Counted from the first letter of the stretch, positions 1 to 10,670 are shown. The stretch: DNA of 64,000 nucleotides from Sthenelais limicola (GCA_942159475.1 OW804094.1:19883067-19947066), one strand, 5' to 3'. Notes: generated by a model from the letters alone, not told the origin. Program-made: numbers and translations.

Positions 1-1227
1 TTTGGTCCATTTTTAGACATTTTTTGTCTTTCCCTGCTCAGTCCTAAGATATTATAGCCAGGTTACAAATCTTATGCCACACTTATTCTGACATGTGATG
101 GGTATCTCAGAGATATATTAATTAAATTATAATTAAAATAATTTTACTGATTCTTGTGCCATGAAAATGGATTCGTAGTATAAAACTTATTTATATCATG
201 AATCAGGGGCTATAATTGATAACTAAAGACATGGACTACAGTGATAAAATTTTCCAACATCATATAATACATATTTTCGTACATGGCCAATTCCACCAAT
301 TTGACAACATTTGGCCCCCAACCGTGGAAAGGGATAAAATGGGCTTAAATCAAATTAAAGGTATATGCGGGTGTTCAATGGAAAAAAAATTGGTCGGTGA
401 CTTTTTTATGAAACGTTCAGGGATCATTCCTGACTACATAAGAAAGCAAGAAATGAAAAAAAAAGTACATGTCAACGACTTATTTTTTTTTCTACAGCCC
501 CATGAAAATAACAGTGCTTTAGCATTGAAGTCTATGGGAAAATGTTGTTTTTTTCACATTTCAATATATAAAAAAATAATGATCGGTGACTTTACATCAA
601 AACTTTCTATACATATATTTGGTATATTATGCTACAGATTTACCAAAGAAAAACAGTATGTTGACGAGGTTAAAAAAAAGTTGTGGTCATTTGAAGATGA
701 CCACATCACCCAAATTTAGTAATCAAACAGCATAATCAATAAAAATGAATCCTGAAAAACATGACTCCAAACTGCTTTAATAAAAATAAACCCTGTTGAT
801 ATTGAAAATGGAGCACAAATACATCTCAACTTATGATGATAATAAACTACTTCAAAGAAAAATAGGAGCCGCTAGGTGGCGTGTGTGATGACACCCGCAT
901 ATATCTTTAATTACCATTAATTTGATTATTTTTTTTGATTGGATGGTTCTACCAACCTGTGGAACCACATTTTTTTCATTTTTAGCCAATTTTTTTCATT
1001 TTTTTTATTTCAAAATCCCATTTTGGGGGCAAAAATCGTTTTTTTGAACTGTCATTACATGGTGGAATTGCTAAATTTCTAAATAATCATCAAAAGCCAA
1101 CATTTTTCATTATATGTTGTGATAGTAGGTTACTTGTACATGATTTGTGTCAAAAAATTTAGCAAAAAAATGATTTTCAGGGTGAAAGCCATAAAAAACA
1201 GATTTTTTTTGGAATGGGTACCCCTGG
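1..1227. other. AT-rich intergenic DNA, no gene recognised
   Basis: AT-rich sequence with many T and A runs. A 167-codon open frame at 216-719 (+) begins at TTG, is rich in Phe, Lys and Ile and has no recognisable motif; I do not call it a gene. The stretch contains the left arm (285-319) of an exact inverted repeat whose partner is at 2271-2305. Confidence 0.6.
285..319 (+). repeat. Left arm of 35-bp inverted repeat
   Basis: Begins GGCCAATTCCACC and ends TTTGGCCCCC. Its exact reverse complement lies at 2271-2305, so the arms are 35/35 identical and about 2 kb apart. They may be ends or sub-ends of a DNA transposon, or two insertions of one small repeat; no target duplication was identified. 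Confidence 0.75.
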
Positions 1228-1600
1228 TGTCCACTAACGAACATTTATTTGCCTAAGGTGGAATAATTTTTTTCAAAATAATGAAAATTATCCAATTATA
1301 ACAAATAATGATAAAATGCATTGGATTTGATATGTAATGAACATTAAATGTATTGGTTAAAGTTTTTCTTGAAACATAGCAGAGAAAATGCATAGTGCCA
1401 AGAACCTATAGGAACTGGAGATAGTGTCCACTAACGAACACCCTATTTAAGGCTTTTTATGGTTTTATAAGGCAGTATTTTAAGAATGAACTTTAAATTT
1501 GACATTTATTATTGATTTAGTATAATATCAGTTTATATAGATCAATAGTTAATATTTCTGCCTAATTTTCATATGATTTATACAGCAATATGGCCCATTG

Positions 1601-1660
1601 TCCACTAACGAACATATGTGTCCACTAACGAACATATGTGTCCACTAACGAACATATGAG
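1601..1660 (+). repeat. 20-bp tandem repeat, 3 units
   Basis: Three consecutive copies of TCCACTAACGAACATATGTG (the third ends GAG), followed by a decayed fourth start at 1661. The core TGTCCACTAACGAACA also occurs singly at 1228-1243 and 1425-1440, so the motif appears five times in 430 bp. Confidence 0.9.
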
Positions 1661-2242
1661 TCTATTAACATCACTTTGTGAGTCAGAAATGAACTAGATT
1701 CTGTGGCCATTATTACTAATCGATTTCATTATGAATAATAAACAGATTTCATTCAAAATTATGATTTCAGACCTTATTAATATGTTAAAAAATGACTCTC
1801 TAATTGTAAGAAAGTGTATCAATGAAGCCTCCATTCAAGCCAGGAATAATGGATATAATATAGGCGGGGTCATTAAACTTGTCGCTGCCATTATGATTAC
1901 CATTACTGAATGGTTATTTGGCTCTAACTTTTCTTCTAGTAAGAATATTTTCACAAACTAAAAAGTGTTATTACCCTTATGTCGAGACCTATAAAGTACA
2001 CAATAGTTCAATACATTATGTGCATTTTTGTTTTATTTATTTCTATCTAAATTCTAATTCATGTAGAAATATGAACCATTACCTGACATGCTATTTTTGA
2101 CATTTTTTTCATATTTGGGATCTATTTTTCGACCCCCCTGTAAAAAAGTTACTAATAATCAGAATGGTTCCATACTTTGTAGTTCAATGCATATATATAT
2201 GAGGTTGATACAAAATAACAAATCAACTGATTAATGTAAAAT
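1661..2242. other. Intergenic DNA, nothing recognised
   Basis: AT-rich. A 76-codon frame at 1731-1961 (+) starts with ATG but has no motif, no splice-site support and no paralogue in the window, so it is not called. Confidence 0.5.
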
Positions 2243-3078
2243 TTATTTTTGGGTACCCAGGGGGGGCCTAGGGGGCCAAATGTTGTCAAATTGGTGGAAT
2301 TGGCCACATACATTCGTACATTCAGCACATACAGGTAATTCATCGGCACACACACCAGTATAACCAAGTGATTCGTCAGAGCATACAACTAATGCGTCAG
2401 TACATACAGGTAATTCTACAGAACATACAGGTAATTCTACAGAAGAAACAGGTAATGCATCCAGGGAACAAGGAGCAATAGGAGCAAAATCAGGATCGTA
2501 ATCATAGTCGTATTCAAACGTGTAATCGAGAACGGAACAATCAATAACATTGGCACTATCCACGCAGTCAACAAGTTGAGAATCAATATGTACACGCACA
2601 CCATCATGAGCGATAATACAAGTATCGGCAGAATAAACAACAACAGGTTCATCAAAAGCATGAAAACAATCAATATTACTGATACCAGTGTCCAAGTCCA
2701 ATAATTTGTGGTCGTTAGGCCGTAGACAATCAACAATTGAGTCCGGATGGGCTTGAAAGGTGTTTGTCGAAATCTCCGAAGAACCAGCAAGGCGGCAGCC
2801 ATGGCCGGAAGAAACAATGGAGGCCGCGCATGCGCCCTGTCAATCCTTAGTCGGGCATCCGGGAGAACGATGACTTTGTTTATTACAAGTACGGCAAACA
2901 TGTTCCTTAGGTGCAAACTCCATTCAGTTGCAGGATTACCACCTAACTCAGTACAAGCCTTCTCCGCTTCTTTCCTGTATTTACATACAGTTTTTCCCAC
3001 AGGCCTTGCATGGGCGCGCTCACATCCACTGCAAGCTGGCATGGTAACAAAAGCAGGTGCAGGCTGTGAGAGTACCAC
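2243..3078 (-). pseudogene. Degenerate Cys-rich / zinc-knuckle retroelement-like remnant
   Basis: Pieces of one apparent minus-strand coding sequence lie in different frames. The first (3078 to about 2925) has a CSGC pair and a basic KYRKEAEKACTELGG stretch. The second (2923-2840) has a zinc knuckle of form C-x2-C-x4-H-x4-C (CRTCNKQSHRSPGC), then a stop. The third (about 2815-2243) is acidic and Cys-rich with a repeated ELPVC motif and a run of Asp-Tyr pairs. Zinc knuckles of this spacing are typical of retroelement Gag proteins, but no protease or RT is attached. I infer a decayed transposon gene or captured exon. Local GC is higher than in the surroundings, which fits a foreign insertion. 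Confidence 0.35.
2271..2305 (-). repeat. Right arm of 35-bp inverted repeat
   Basis: Exact reverse complement of 285-319. It lies at the C-terminal end of an open minus-strand frame (2243-2701), so both arms encode the same short peptide in opposite orientations, a sign of transposon-borne sequence rather than coding constraint. Confidence 0.75.
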
Positions 3079-3292
3079 GGGAGAAGTGACCGGTTCTAGG
3101 TTCTAGGTGGTACAGTCAGTGGCTAGGTGGCGTAGCGGTCATTTGTATTTATTTACAACGCCATCTAGAGTAGATACCTAGCTATACAATGCAAGAAGAA
3201 AATCAAGGTTCGGACATATTTTGCAAAAACTGTGGGTGTTTTTGTAAAACAAACCAAAAATGTTACAAAATTTCCGGATTTGACCATATATA

Positions 3293-6200
3293 TATATTAA
3301 TCTTGAGGAAGATCTTGACAAGATCCTGGAAAGCACCCTGGTCGGGGATGTGGATAGGAAGATTTCAGCACTGGCTAAACTAGTGTTCACAGTAGGTCTG
3401 GAACGGTTTGGAGAAATAGAGATAGGAAATAGAGGCAAACCACAAGACACACCAAACAGACGCCAGCAGGAGATTAAAGCGCTAAGGGCAGAGATAAAGA
3501 GCATTACGAGGCAATACAGGAAGGCAAGTCAGGAGGAAAGGATAGGACTCAGTGAATTGAGATCCATCTTGAGAGATCGGAGGAACAACCTACAAAAAGC
3601 AGAGAGACTAAGAACAGCAAGGCGAGACAGAGCGAAGAAGAGAGCAATGTTTGTAGCCAACCCATACAAATTCACCAAAAGTACGCTAGAGGGGTCTAAG
3701 ACAGGAACACTCAAGAGCTCGAAAGCAGAAGTGGAGAGACATCTAGCAGAGACACATGGAGACAAACTGCACCAGAAACCCTTAGGCCCATGTGATAGAA
3801 TAGAGAGCGTGTCAGAACCAGAGGTAGAAATGAACACCAAGGAACCCTCATGGAAAGAGGTGACAGATATCGTTAAAAAGGCGAGGTCAGTATCAGCACC
3901 AGGGCCAAATGGCATTCCCTATAAGGTATATAAGAAGTGCCCCAAGATCCTGAAACATCTATGGAAATTAATAAAGGTGGTATGAAGGAAAGGGAAGATA
4001 CCATCATGCTGGCAAAAGGCAGAGGGATGTTTTGTCCCAAAGGAGGAAAAGTCGGAACAAATTTCCCAATTTCGGACAATCTCGCTCTTGAATGTAGAAG
4101 GGAAAATCTTCTTTGCAGTACTAGCCAGGAGAATGACCTCATATATGACCATAAACGAGTATATTGACACATCAGTGCAGAAAGGGGGAGTGCCTGGATT
4201 CTCAGGATGTATAGAGCACACCAGCATCATCACACAGCTCATCCAGGAAGCCAAGGTCAGCAGGAAGGACCTGACAGTAGTGTGGTTGGACTTAGCCAAT
4301 GCTTATGGAACAATACCTCACTTGCTGATAGAGGAGGCACTTAGGCACTACCATATACAAGAACATTTCAGAGGACTCATAAGTAGTTACTTCAGCAACA
4401 TACACCTGCGCTTCACAACCAAGAACTTTACAACATCATGGCAGAAGCTGGAAAAAGGCATAGTTATGGGATGCACAATCTCAGTTATCCTTTTTGTCAT
4501 GGGCATGAACATGATAATTAAGGCTGGAGAGAGAGAGACCAGGGGCCCAAAGACAGCAGACATCAGACAACCACCAAGCAGAGGCTTCATGGATGATTTA
4601 ACCATCACAACTGATACCCCTATACAAGCTAGATGGATACTGAGAGCATTGGAGGAGGCAGCAGTCTGGGCCAGAATGACCTTTAAACCTAGGAAATCAA
4701 GATCGCTAGTGATAAAGAAGGGGAAAGTCACCCAGCAGTTCCAGCTAACAGTCCAGGGGGAGAGCATCCCACCCATTACAGGGAACCCAATCAAATGCTT
4801 AGGCAAGTGGTTTGATGATACACTTGGAGATAAGGCTAACATCTGGAGGATAGAACAGCAAGTCAGCGAGGGGATGCGTAACATCAACAAAACAGGTCTC
4901 CGGGGAAGTTTAAAGCATGGGTGTACCAACACGGACTCCTACCACGACTGGCTTGGCCCTTGATGCTGTATGAGATCACAGTGTCAACGGTAGAGAAGCT
5001 GGAACGGACCATCAACAGAAATCTCCGAAAGTGGTTAGGAGTACCCCCCAGCTTTTCCTCAGTAGGCCTATACAGCAGGACAGCCAAGCTTCAGCTCCCT
5101 CTTACATCTGTAGTGGAAGAATTCAAAGTAGGGAAGGTTAGACTGATTATGACCTTGAAGGACTCCAAAGATGACAGGGTGCGGCTCGCTGGAGTGGAGG
5201 TGAGGACAGGATGGAAGTGGTCTGCCACCAAAGCTGTGGACGAGGCCGAAAGTAGACTGAGGCACAAAGACATTGTGGGGACAGTAGCTAAAGGGCGACA
5301 AGGGCTAGGTACAACAAAAGCCTGCTACTGGAAAAATGCTGAGGCAGCTGAAAGGCGGGGCATGGTCCAGAAGGAAATAAAAGCCAGAGAGGAAGAGGAC
5401 AGGCAAGTCAGGGCAGTAGAGATGGGTTGCCAAGGAGCATGGACAAAGTGGGAAACAGAGCAAAGAGTGCTGACCTGGGCAGAAATATGGAAGTACCCTC
5501 ACTTCCAACTACAGTTTCTGCTTCGATCTGTTTATGATGTACTACCAACACCTGCAAACTTGCAAAGATGGGACCTCGCGCAAACACCAGACTGCCCACT
5601 CTGCGGGAAGAGAGGAACCCTAGGGCATATACTCTCCTCATATCAAGTAGCCCTTTCCCAGGGGAGGTACACCTGGTGACACAATCAGGTGCTACGAGAA
5701 CTTGCAGATGTGGTGGAGAGAGAACGGAAGAGTAAGGCGAGGCAACCAAAACAGAAACCAACACAGATCAGGTTTGTGAGAGAGGGAGAGACAGTAGCCA
5801 AGTGTGCACACAGAGCTTGGAGCATCCTAAGTCAAGCAGGAGACTGGAAGCTAGCAGTGGACCTGGACAAGCAACTGAGATTCCCTGAGATAATACCAAC
5901 TAATCTCAGGCCAGACATGGTCTTGTGGTCGCCAGGTACCAAGAAAATAATCATCATCGAGCTGACAGTCCCATGGGAAGAAAGATGCAGTGAAGCCCAT
6001 GAAAGGAAGAAGAACAAATATGAAACACTGCTTGAGGAGTGCAGAGAAAGAGGGTGGCAAACATGGAGCTACCCAGTGGAGGTGGGGTGCAGAGGATTTC
6101 CAGCACAATCAGTTTGGAGGATGTTCTCTGCACTCGGAGTGACAGGGCGGGCAAGGAAATCAGCCATCCAGAGATTGGCCCAAGTGGCGGAGAAAGCATC

Positions 6201-6398
6201 ATGCTGGGTGTGGATGAGAAGAGACACCAGTAGCTGGAGGCCCACCACCGACGCGCAGTGACTGATCACCACTGTGGACCCCCCATCCTGAGAGCGTACC
6301 GAGGTAGGGGTCGAAACGCACAATGAGGGATGGCCTCGGCTGAGGATGTTGGTGGTGCAGCAGCAAACAACACCAGTGCTGTATTCAACATATATATA
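3293..6398 (+). mobile_element. 5'-truncated non-LTR retrotransposon with restriction-like endonuclease (R2/NeSL-type)
   Basis: One element with a single degraded ORF: linker, reverse transcriptase, CCHC-like finger and C-terminal PD-(D/E)xK endonuclease. This order is the hallmark of the early-branching LINE group (R2, NeSL, Dong and relatives). The left boundary is a TATATATATA run at about 3287-3297 and the right boundary a second TATATATATATA run at about 6390-6402, so it appears inserted into a TA microsatellite, with no poly(A). The right end falls on the terminal inverted repeat of a MITE (6399-6744). The N-terminal DNA-binding fingers expected of full-length relatives are missing. Confidence 0.8.
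3299..6261 (+). pseudogene. Reverse transcriptase / restriction-like endonuclease polyprotein, broken
   Basis: The frame opens at the 5' truncation (about 3299). A basic linker precedes the RT: SAPGPNGIPY near 3895, FRTISLLN near 4070, LDLANAYGTIPH near 4288, MGCTIS near 4467 and the palm box FMDD near 4588 (a variant of YADD). A finger CPLC...GH follows near 5596; its last Cys is replaced by Tyr (SSYQ, about 5641). The endonuclease has RPD near 5910 and ELTVPWEER near 5957. Damage: TGA at 3983-3985 where Trp fits, a one-base frameshift near 4905, and TGA at 5677-5679 where Arg (CGA) fits, a typical CpG decay. The original stop is TGA at 6259-6261. The copy is dead but young enough to read through. 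Confidence 0.8.
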
Positions 6399-6744
6399 TA
6401 TATGATGTGTTACAGGAAAGGAAGCCACAAGTCGCAGAAGATGGGTTTTGAGATATCATCATATTTGAAAAATAAGATTAATCTGATTCCAATAATGGTA
6501 ACTAAGAAGTTTCTGTATTTTAAGTTTGATATTTTTTATTTTCAAAAAAAAGTTTGCAATATATTTCTGGATGGACATTTATTATTAAAGGAGCTAAAAT
6601 ATACTCTATAGAATGAGCTTATAAACCTATATATTTAATACACTGTCTTGAAAGAAGTCCAGAAACAAGGGCTCTCGTGAGTAGATTACTTTGGAAAATA
6701 TCAGTTTTGTGACTTGTGACTCACTTCGCTGAAACACATCACAT
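6399..6744 (-). mobile_element. MITE, TATATGTGATGTGTT family, copy 1
   Basis: The left end reads TATATGATGTGTTACAGGAA; the right end reads CTGAAACACATCACAT, its inverted partner. The subterminal GAGTCATAAGTCGCA motif is recognisable at both ends. The internal ATATCATCATATTTGAAAA is the reverse of the interior of the copy at 41421-41844. The LINE at 3293-6398 abuts its left end. Confidence 0.65.
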
Positions 6745-6969
6745 TTATTAAGTATATGCACAAACAAGGGGTGTCCCACTGACTTGGTGCCAGGAGAGGA
6801 TTTCTATGTAACCTGAAACTCCTATTACATTACATATATTATATATGTCTGTTTTAGATGCTGGTTCGGAATTGTCAGATGATGACGCATTATGATTCCA
6901 TAACTTCTACATGTATAAATTGTTTTAAATCAATTTGAATTTTCGTTCTTTCTGTTTGTAAAGCTACCA

Positions 6970-7205
6970 GGGTCAGATTGTTAGAAAATGTCCAATTCAC
7001 CTGCACCAATCCTTTCAAAAAACCCACATTTAAGTGAAAAGTGACATTCAAAGCGCAGTTTAACACAATGAAATAGATACTTTTAATCGACACAATGCCA
7101 AAGATACTCTGATATACCCATTATTTATAATTTGTCTGACTAATTTAACAGAAGTTACCAAATTTGTAGAGCTACCAATTGTGCATTTTCTAAACATTTG
7201 ACCCA
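6970..7205 (-). mobile_element. MITE, GGGTCAGATTTTC family, copy 1 (reversed)
   Basis: Bounded by GGGTCAGATTGTTAGAAAAT at the left and CATTTTCTAAACATTTGACCC at the right; about 236 bp. It is reversed relative to the other copies and ends only 25 bp before the acceptor of the orphan exon at 7231, so it forms the 3' end of that intron. Confidence 0.75.
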
Positions 7206-7230
7206 CCATCATTTCTACTTTACATTTTAG

Positions 7231-7438
7231 ATTTAATGTGAATGGCAAAGATGAATGTGTTTTCTACTTCACGGAGAAACCAGTCAATATAGCGGCTCTA
7301 CCATCGGACGTGTTGGCCGGGGAGCTTGCCATATCCCATGCACAGTGGGGGGATGGGTATTTTACTGGTATCTACACTGTAGCTGATGGCATCATCCAAG
7401 GAGGGGGATATTATATTTTCCCAGCAACAAGTGATTAA
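7231..7438 (+). pseudogene. Orphan last exon of a secreted-family gene (older copy)
   Basis: The acceptor TACATTTTAG at 7221-7230 is followed by an exon encoding FNVNGKDEC...QWGDGYFTGIY...YYIFPATSD and stop TAA at 7436-7438. The phase (one base completing an Arg codon) matches the last exons of the beta and alpha genes downstream. It keeps the family Cys of KDEC, the WGDG motif and the FPA end, but is far more diverged than the array copies. No upstream exons were found between 6263 and 7230 or left of the LINE. They may lie beyond the window or be lost, so this is called a fragment. A short alpha 3'-flank match at 10597-10630 suggests the gene's former 3' side was pushed away by MITE insertions. 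Confidence 0.6.
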
Positions 7439-7462
7439 ATGTTTATTTGGACAAGTACAGGC

Positions 7463-7805
7463 TATATGTGGTATGTTTTCAGGGAAATGAATGGCAAGTC
7501 GCAAAATTTCTATTTTCAAAGGTATTTATTCACAAGATGTTGACAAGATGACTACATGTAAGACATGTCAAAGCATTGTTTTAAATATATCCTTGCGTTT
7601 CAAAGATCATATATAAAGTCTATTTGGTTAATTCACTGGTAACTGCCCACCTAGGAATTGTTGTTAAATATATCAAACACTACTTAGATGCCCTTAATGT
7701 TTACTATCATTGGAATCCACTTGATCTTATCTTTTCAAATATGATGATATCTCAAAATCCATTTTCTGAGACTTGTGACTCAGTTACCTGTAACACATCA
7801 CATAT
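7463..7805 (+). mobile_element. MITE, TATATGTGATGTGTT family, copy 2
   Basis: Left end TATATGTGGTATGTTTTCAG with the AAGTCGCAAAA subterminal motif; right end TTACCTGTAACACATCACAT. The interior (CACAAGAT, CTTGCGTTTCAAAG, ATCATTGGAATCCACTTGATC) aligns with the copy at 41421-41844. About 343 bp, without coding capacity. Confidence 0.75.
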
Positions 7806-8470
7806 TGCAAATATTTTTTGGTAAAGAAAAAATACCAGTCATCTGCTCTGCATTACCATAGTCTTTCCTTTCATATAACTTCAATTTTACTTGCATTACT
7901 CAGTAGATTAATTTGATCAAGATGTCGCCAATGACATGTTCTTTTTATTAGAGGGCATGATTAGAAAAGGCTATACTAAACGCATACTGAAATCTCAATA
8001 CCGATTTTAAGCCGTTTATAAAAATTATAAAACTAAAAATTGTGAATTTTTTAGTCATATACTTAATCAAGGTTAAGCATGCCCCTGAGAAAAATACCAA
8101 ACTAAAGGCAAATTCCATTGATGCTAGCTTCCTATGAGGTCATAGGTGAGTAACTCTTGTTAATCACATTTGCACATCAGGACAGACTTCAGACACGCTA
8201 TATCCTCTGATGACGACTAGTCTGGACAACCAACATTTCAATAAAAGCCACCTAGAACTTGGTTGTTGTACTTATTGATACTTCCTTCCCTTACTTAATA
8301 AATAAGTGTTATCTTTACCTACTTCATATTATGCAAACCCTTATAAGAATTTCCATGTCTATTGAATAAACCAAACCATTATCCCTAACTGTATTAAAAA
8401 CACATTTAAAAACCCTTCTCTTTGTGGACATCTTCCCATCTGATTAGCTGACCAACCGTCTGCTTAATCT
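7806..8470. other. Intergenic DNA with possible retroelement tail
   Basis: No gene seen. Around 8190-8250 a CTCTGATGACGACTAGTCTGG stem-like stretch precedes TTTCAATAAAAGCC. This layout (a GATGA-stem followed by AATAAA) resembles the 3' tails of retroelements elsewhere in the window, but the piece is too short to classify. Confidence 0.35.
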
Positions 8471-8706
8471 GGGTCAGATTTTCATAAAATGCACAATTGG
8501 CAGCTCTACACATTTAGTAGATTATGCTAAATTTGACTGAGAAATGATAAATACTAGGTATATCTGAGTATATTCGGTATTGCCTTGACTCAAAGGATGT
8601 GTTTGGTTATGTTGAATTGTATTTTTGAGAATTTTTGTATTAAATTTGGGTTATTTGGGACGGTTTCTGAATGTGAATTGTGCATTTTCTGGAAATTTCA
8701 GCCATA
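8471..8706 (+). mobile_element. MITE, GGGTCAGATTTTC family, copy 2
   Basis: Starts GGGTCAGATTTTCATAAAAT and ends GAATTGTGCATTTTCTGGAAAT plus CCATAT. The interior GGCAGCTCTACACATTTAG and ATCTGAGTATATTCGG is shared with the other copies. Confidence 0.75.
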
Positions 8707-9003
8707 TAGTATGTAGTTAGATACCTGATTTATAGTTGGCTAACTGATTCTTTATAGATGCCTCTAATGTCTATTTTAAAAGCATTTTGTGGACTCAAAG
8801 GATGTGTTTGGTTATGTTGAATTGTAGTTTGAGATTTTGAGATTTTTGTATTAAATTTGGGTTATTTGGGAGGGTTTCTAAATGTGAGCTGTGCATTTTT
8901 TTAACATTTCATCCATATAGTATGTAGTTAGTTAACTGATTCATAGTTGGCTAACTGATTCACTATAGATGCCTCTAATGTCTATTTTAAAAGCATTTTG
9001 TGG
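8588..9003 (+). repeat. Tandem duplication of about 205-211 bp
   Basis: Unit 1 at 8588-8792 and unit 2 at 8793-9003 both begin ACTCAAAGGATGTGTTTGG and both end TTTTAAAAGCATTTTGTGG. The duplicated block holds the right half of MITE copy 2 plus about 85 bp of flank, so unit 2 carries a second, left-truncated MITE end (to about 8930). Confidence 0.85.
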
Positions 9004-9024
9004 AGTACTTAATTCAGGAGGTGG

Positions 9025-9263
9025 CGAGTCAGATATTCAAGAAATCCACAATTGGCAGCTGTACACATTTAGTAAATTCTGCTAAATTAGGCTACAATTT
9101 AGTCAATACTAGGTAAATTCGAGAATATTTAGCATTGCGTTGATTCTAGCAATCTGTTTGTTTAGGATGAACTGTATTTTGAACTTCATTTTCGTCCGAA
9201 AATTCGGATATTTGAGTGGATTGGTAAAAGCAAATAATTGTACATTTTCTGGCGACTTCACCC
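9025..9263 (+). mobile_element. MITE, GGGTCAGATTTTC family, copy 3
   Basis: Diverged left end (GAGTCAGATATTCAAGAAAT), shared interior (ACAATTGGCAGCTGTACACA, AAATTCTGCTAAATTAGG) and right end AATTGTACATTTTCTGG. Confidence 0.65.
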
Positions 9264-9327
9264 TCGTGCGGTTCATATCACTCAGTGTATACATGCAACT
9301 TTTCACACTCCAGATACTCTAGAGACT

Positions 9328-9559
9328 CTAGATTTTCAGAAAATGCACAATTGGCAGATTAACACATTTAGTAAATTCTGCTAAAGTAAACCGAAAAATC
9401 GCCTACACTAGGTATATCTGAGTATATTTAGTATCACCTTGATGCAAACTGTCTGGTTATGTTGAACCAAATTTTGAACCTGATTTCTGTCTTAAATTTG
9501 AGTTATTTGAGAGGATTGGTGAAGGTGAATTGTACATTTTCTGGCGATATCTCCCATAT
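9328..9559 (+). mobile_element. MITE, GGGTCAGATTTTC family, copy 4
   Basis: Left end TAGATTTTCAGAAAATGCAC, right end AATTGTACATTTTCTGGCG and CCCATATA. Same interior as copies 3, 5 and 6. Confidence 0.7.
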
Positions 9560-10302
9560 ACATGATAGATATTTAGAACTGAACTAAATTTATCTTAAAT
9601 ACAGTGATATCATAAATAATAAACATAGATACATTACTCCATAAATGAATGCATTGTGCAAATAGATACAATATTATGTTTGGATGACAATAGTTTTATT
9701 ACTGATTGCAAGGATTACTAATTACTAATTGCGTGTAATGTACATTACTGATAATTGGAGGCACAAGTTTGATCTAGTTACTGCGCTGTGTTACGCTCAC
9801 TCTCATACGATCGGGGAAGGTTGTTTTTACACCCAGCCCCGACCTATGTCATATTTTACTATTTTACAAATGTATAAATACATCTTATCTGGCATTATTC
9901 AGGTGTCTTAAGTGATTGTGATCAATAAATACTTCTTAATTTATATATATAGAATCTCATCTTTCATTTCATGTAATCATTGACGGTAATTACCATAATT
10001 GCTGTTGCATGGTTTGTGTAGATAATTATAATATATTATACCATTTTCTTCTTATGGATGTAAACCTTTTGATGGATTGCGCAGTTGTGTGTGGGGTGGG
10101 GGGGGGGGGGAGCAGGGGCGGGATGCAGTGATCTCAAAGAGTTTGGCATCTTACGTGATATTTGGGCCGATTGTCTGAGAACTTTTCGGGGCAATCTGTC
10201 CAGGCGAATGTCCTACATTATGAAATGCAAGGACATTATTTGTGGCATTGGCCATTCTTTGCAATCTCTCAATCATTATGAAACAGTACCCCGGACCTAT
10301 TC
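9560..10302. other. Intergenic DNA, G-rich run, no gene
   Basis: AT-rich except for a G-rich stretch at about 10089-10123 (GTGGGGTGGGGGGGGGGG followed by GGGGCGGG) that could form a G-quadruplex. Open frames at 9729-9911 and 10085-10366 show no motifs; the latter runs into MITE copy 5. Confidence 0.5.
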
Positions 10303-10546
10303 ATATGGGTCAGATTTTCAGAAAATGCACAATTGGCAGCTGTACACATTAAGTAAATTCTGCTAAATTAGGCTGTAATTTGGTCAATACTAGGTAAATT
10401 CGAGTATATTCGGCATTGCATTGATTCTAGCAATCTGTTTGGTTAGGTTGAACTCTATTTTGAACTTTATTTCTGGCTTAAATTTAGGTTATTTTTGAAG
10501 GATTGGTGAAGGTGAATTGTACATTTTCTTAAAATCTGACCCATAT
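10303..10546 (+). mobile_element. MITE, GGGTCAGATTTTC family, copy 5
   Basis: A complete copy, 244 bp: ATATGGGTCAGATTTTCAG at the left and CTTAAAATCTGACCCATAT at the right form inverted termini of about 30 bp. There is no coding capacity. Confidence 0.85.
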
Positions 10547-10596
10547 AGACCCTATATCATAGGTCACCAACACCTGGAATGCCTGGATCTTCATAA

Positions 10597-10670
10597 GATC
10601 TGAATGAAATATTTGAAGTAAATGGATCCAAACACTTTAAACAATTTGTGTTTGAAATACAATAGTAATA
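10597..10670 (+). other. Relic of alpha-gene 3' flanking sequence
   Basis: 10597-10630 matches, over 34 of 34 bases, the reverse complement of sequence just downstream of the alpha stop codons in units B (about 33605-33638) and C (about 48001-48034). It is followed by a weaker match (TTTGTGTTTG then AATACAATAG). It lies in plus orientation, like the orphan exon at 7231-7438. Confidence 0.6.

Noticed and set aside
216..719. 167-codon open frame on the plus strand
   Set aside because: It begins at TTG, has low-complexity residues and no motif or splice support, and part of it is one arm of an inverted repeat.
2747..3106. 119-codon plus-strand frame in the GC-richer block
   Set aside because: It is antisense to the zinc-knuckle remnant, which has motif support on the minus strand.
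8190..8250. Hammerhead ribozyme at CTCTGATGACGACTAG
   Set aside because: The GAAA part of the core is absent (GACAAC instead).
10085..10366. 93-codon frame after the G-run
   Set aside because: It runs into a MITE terminus and depends on a homopolymer run; no motif.
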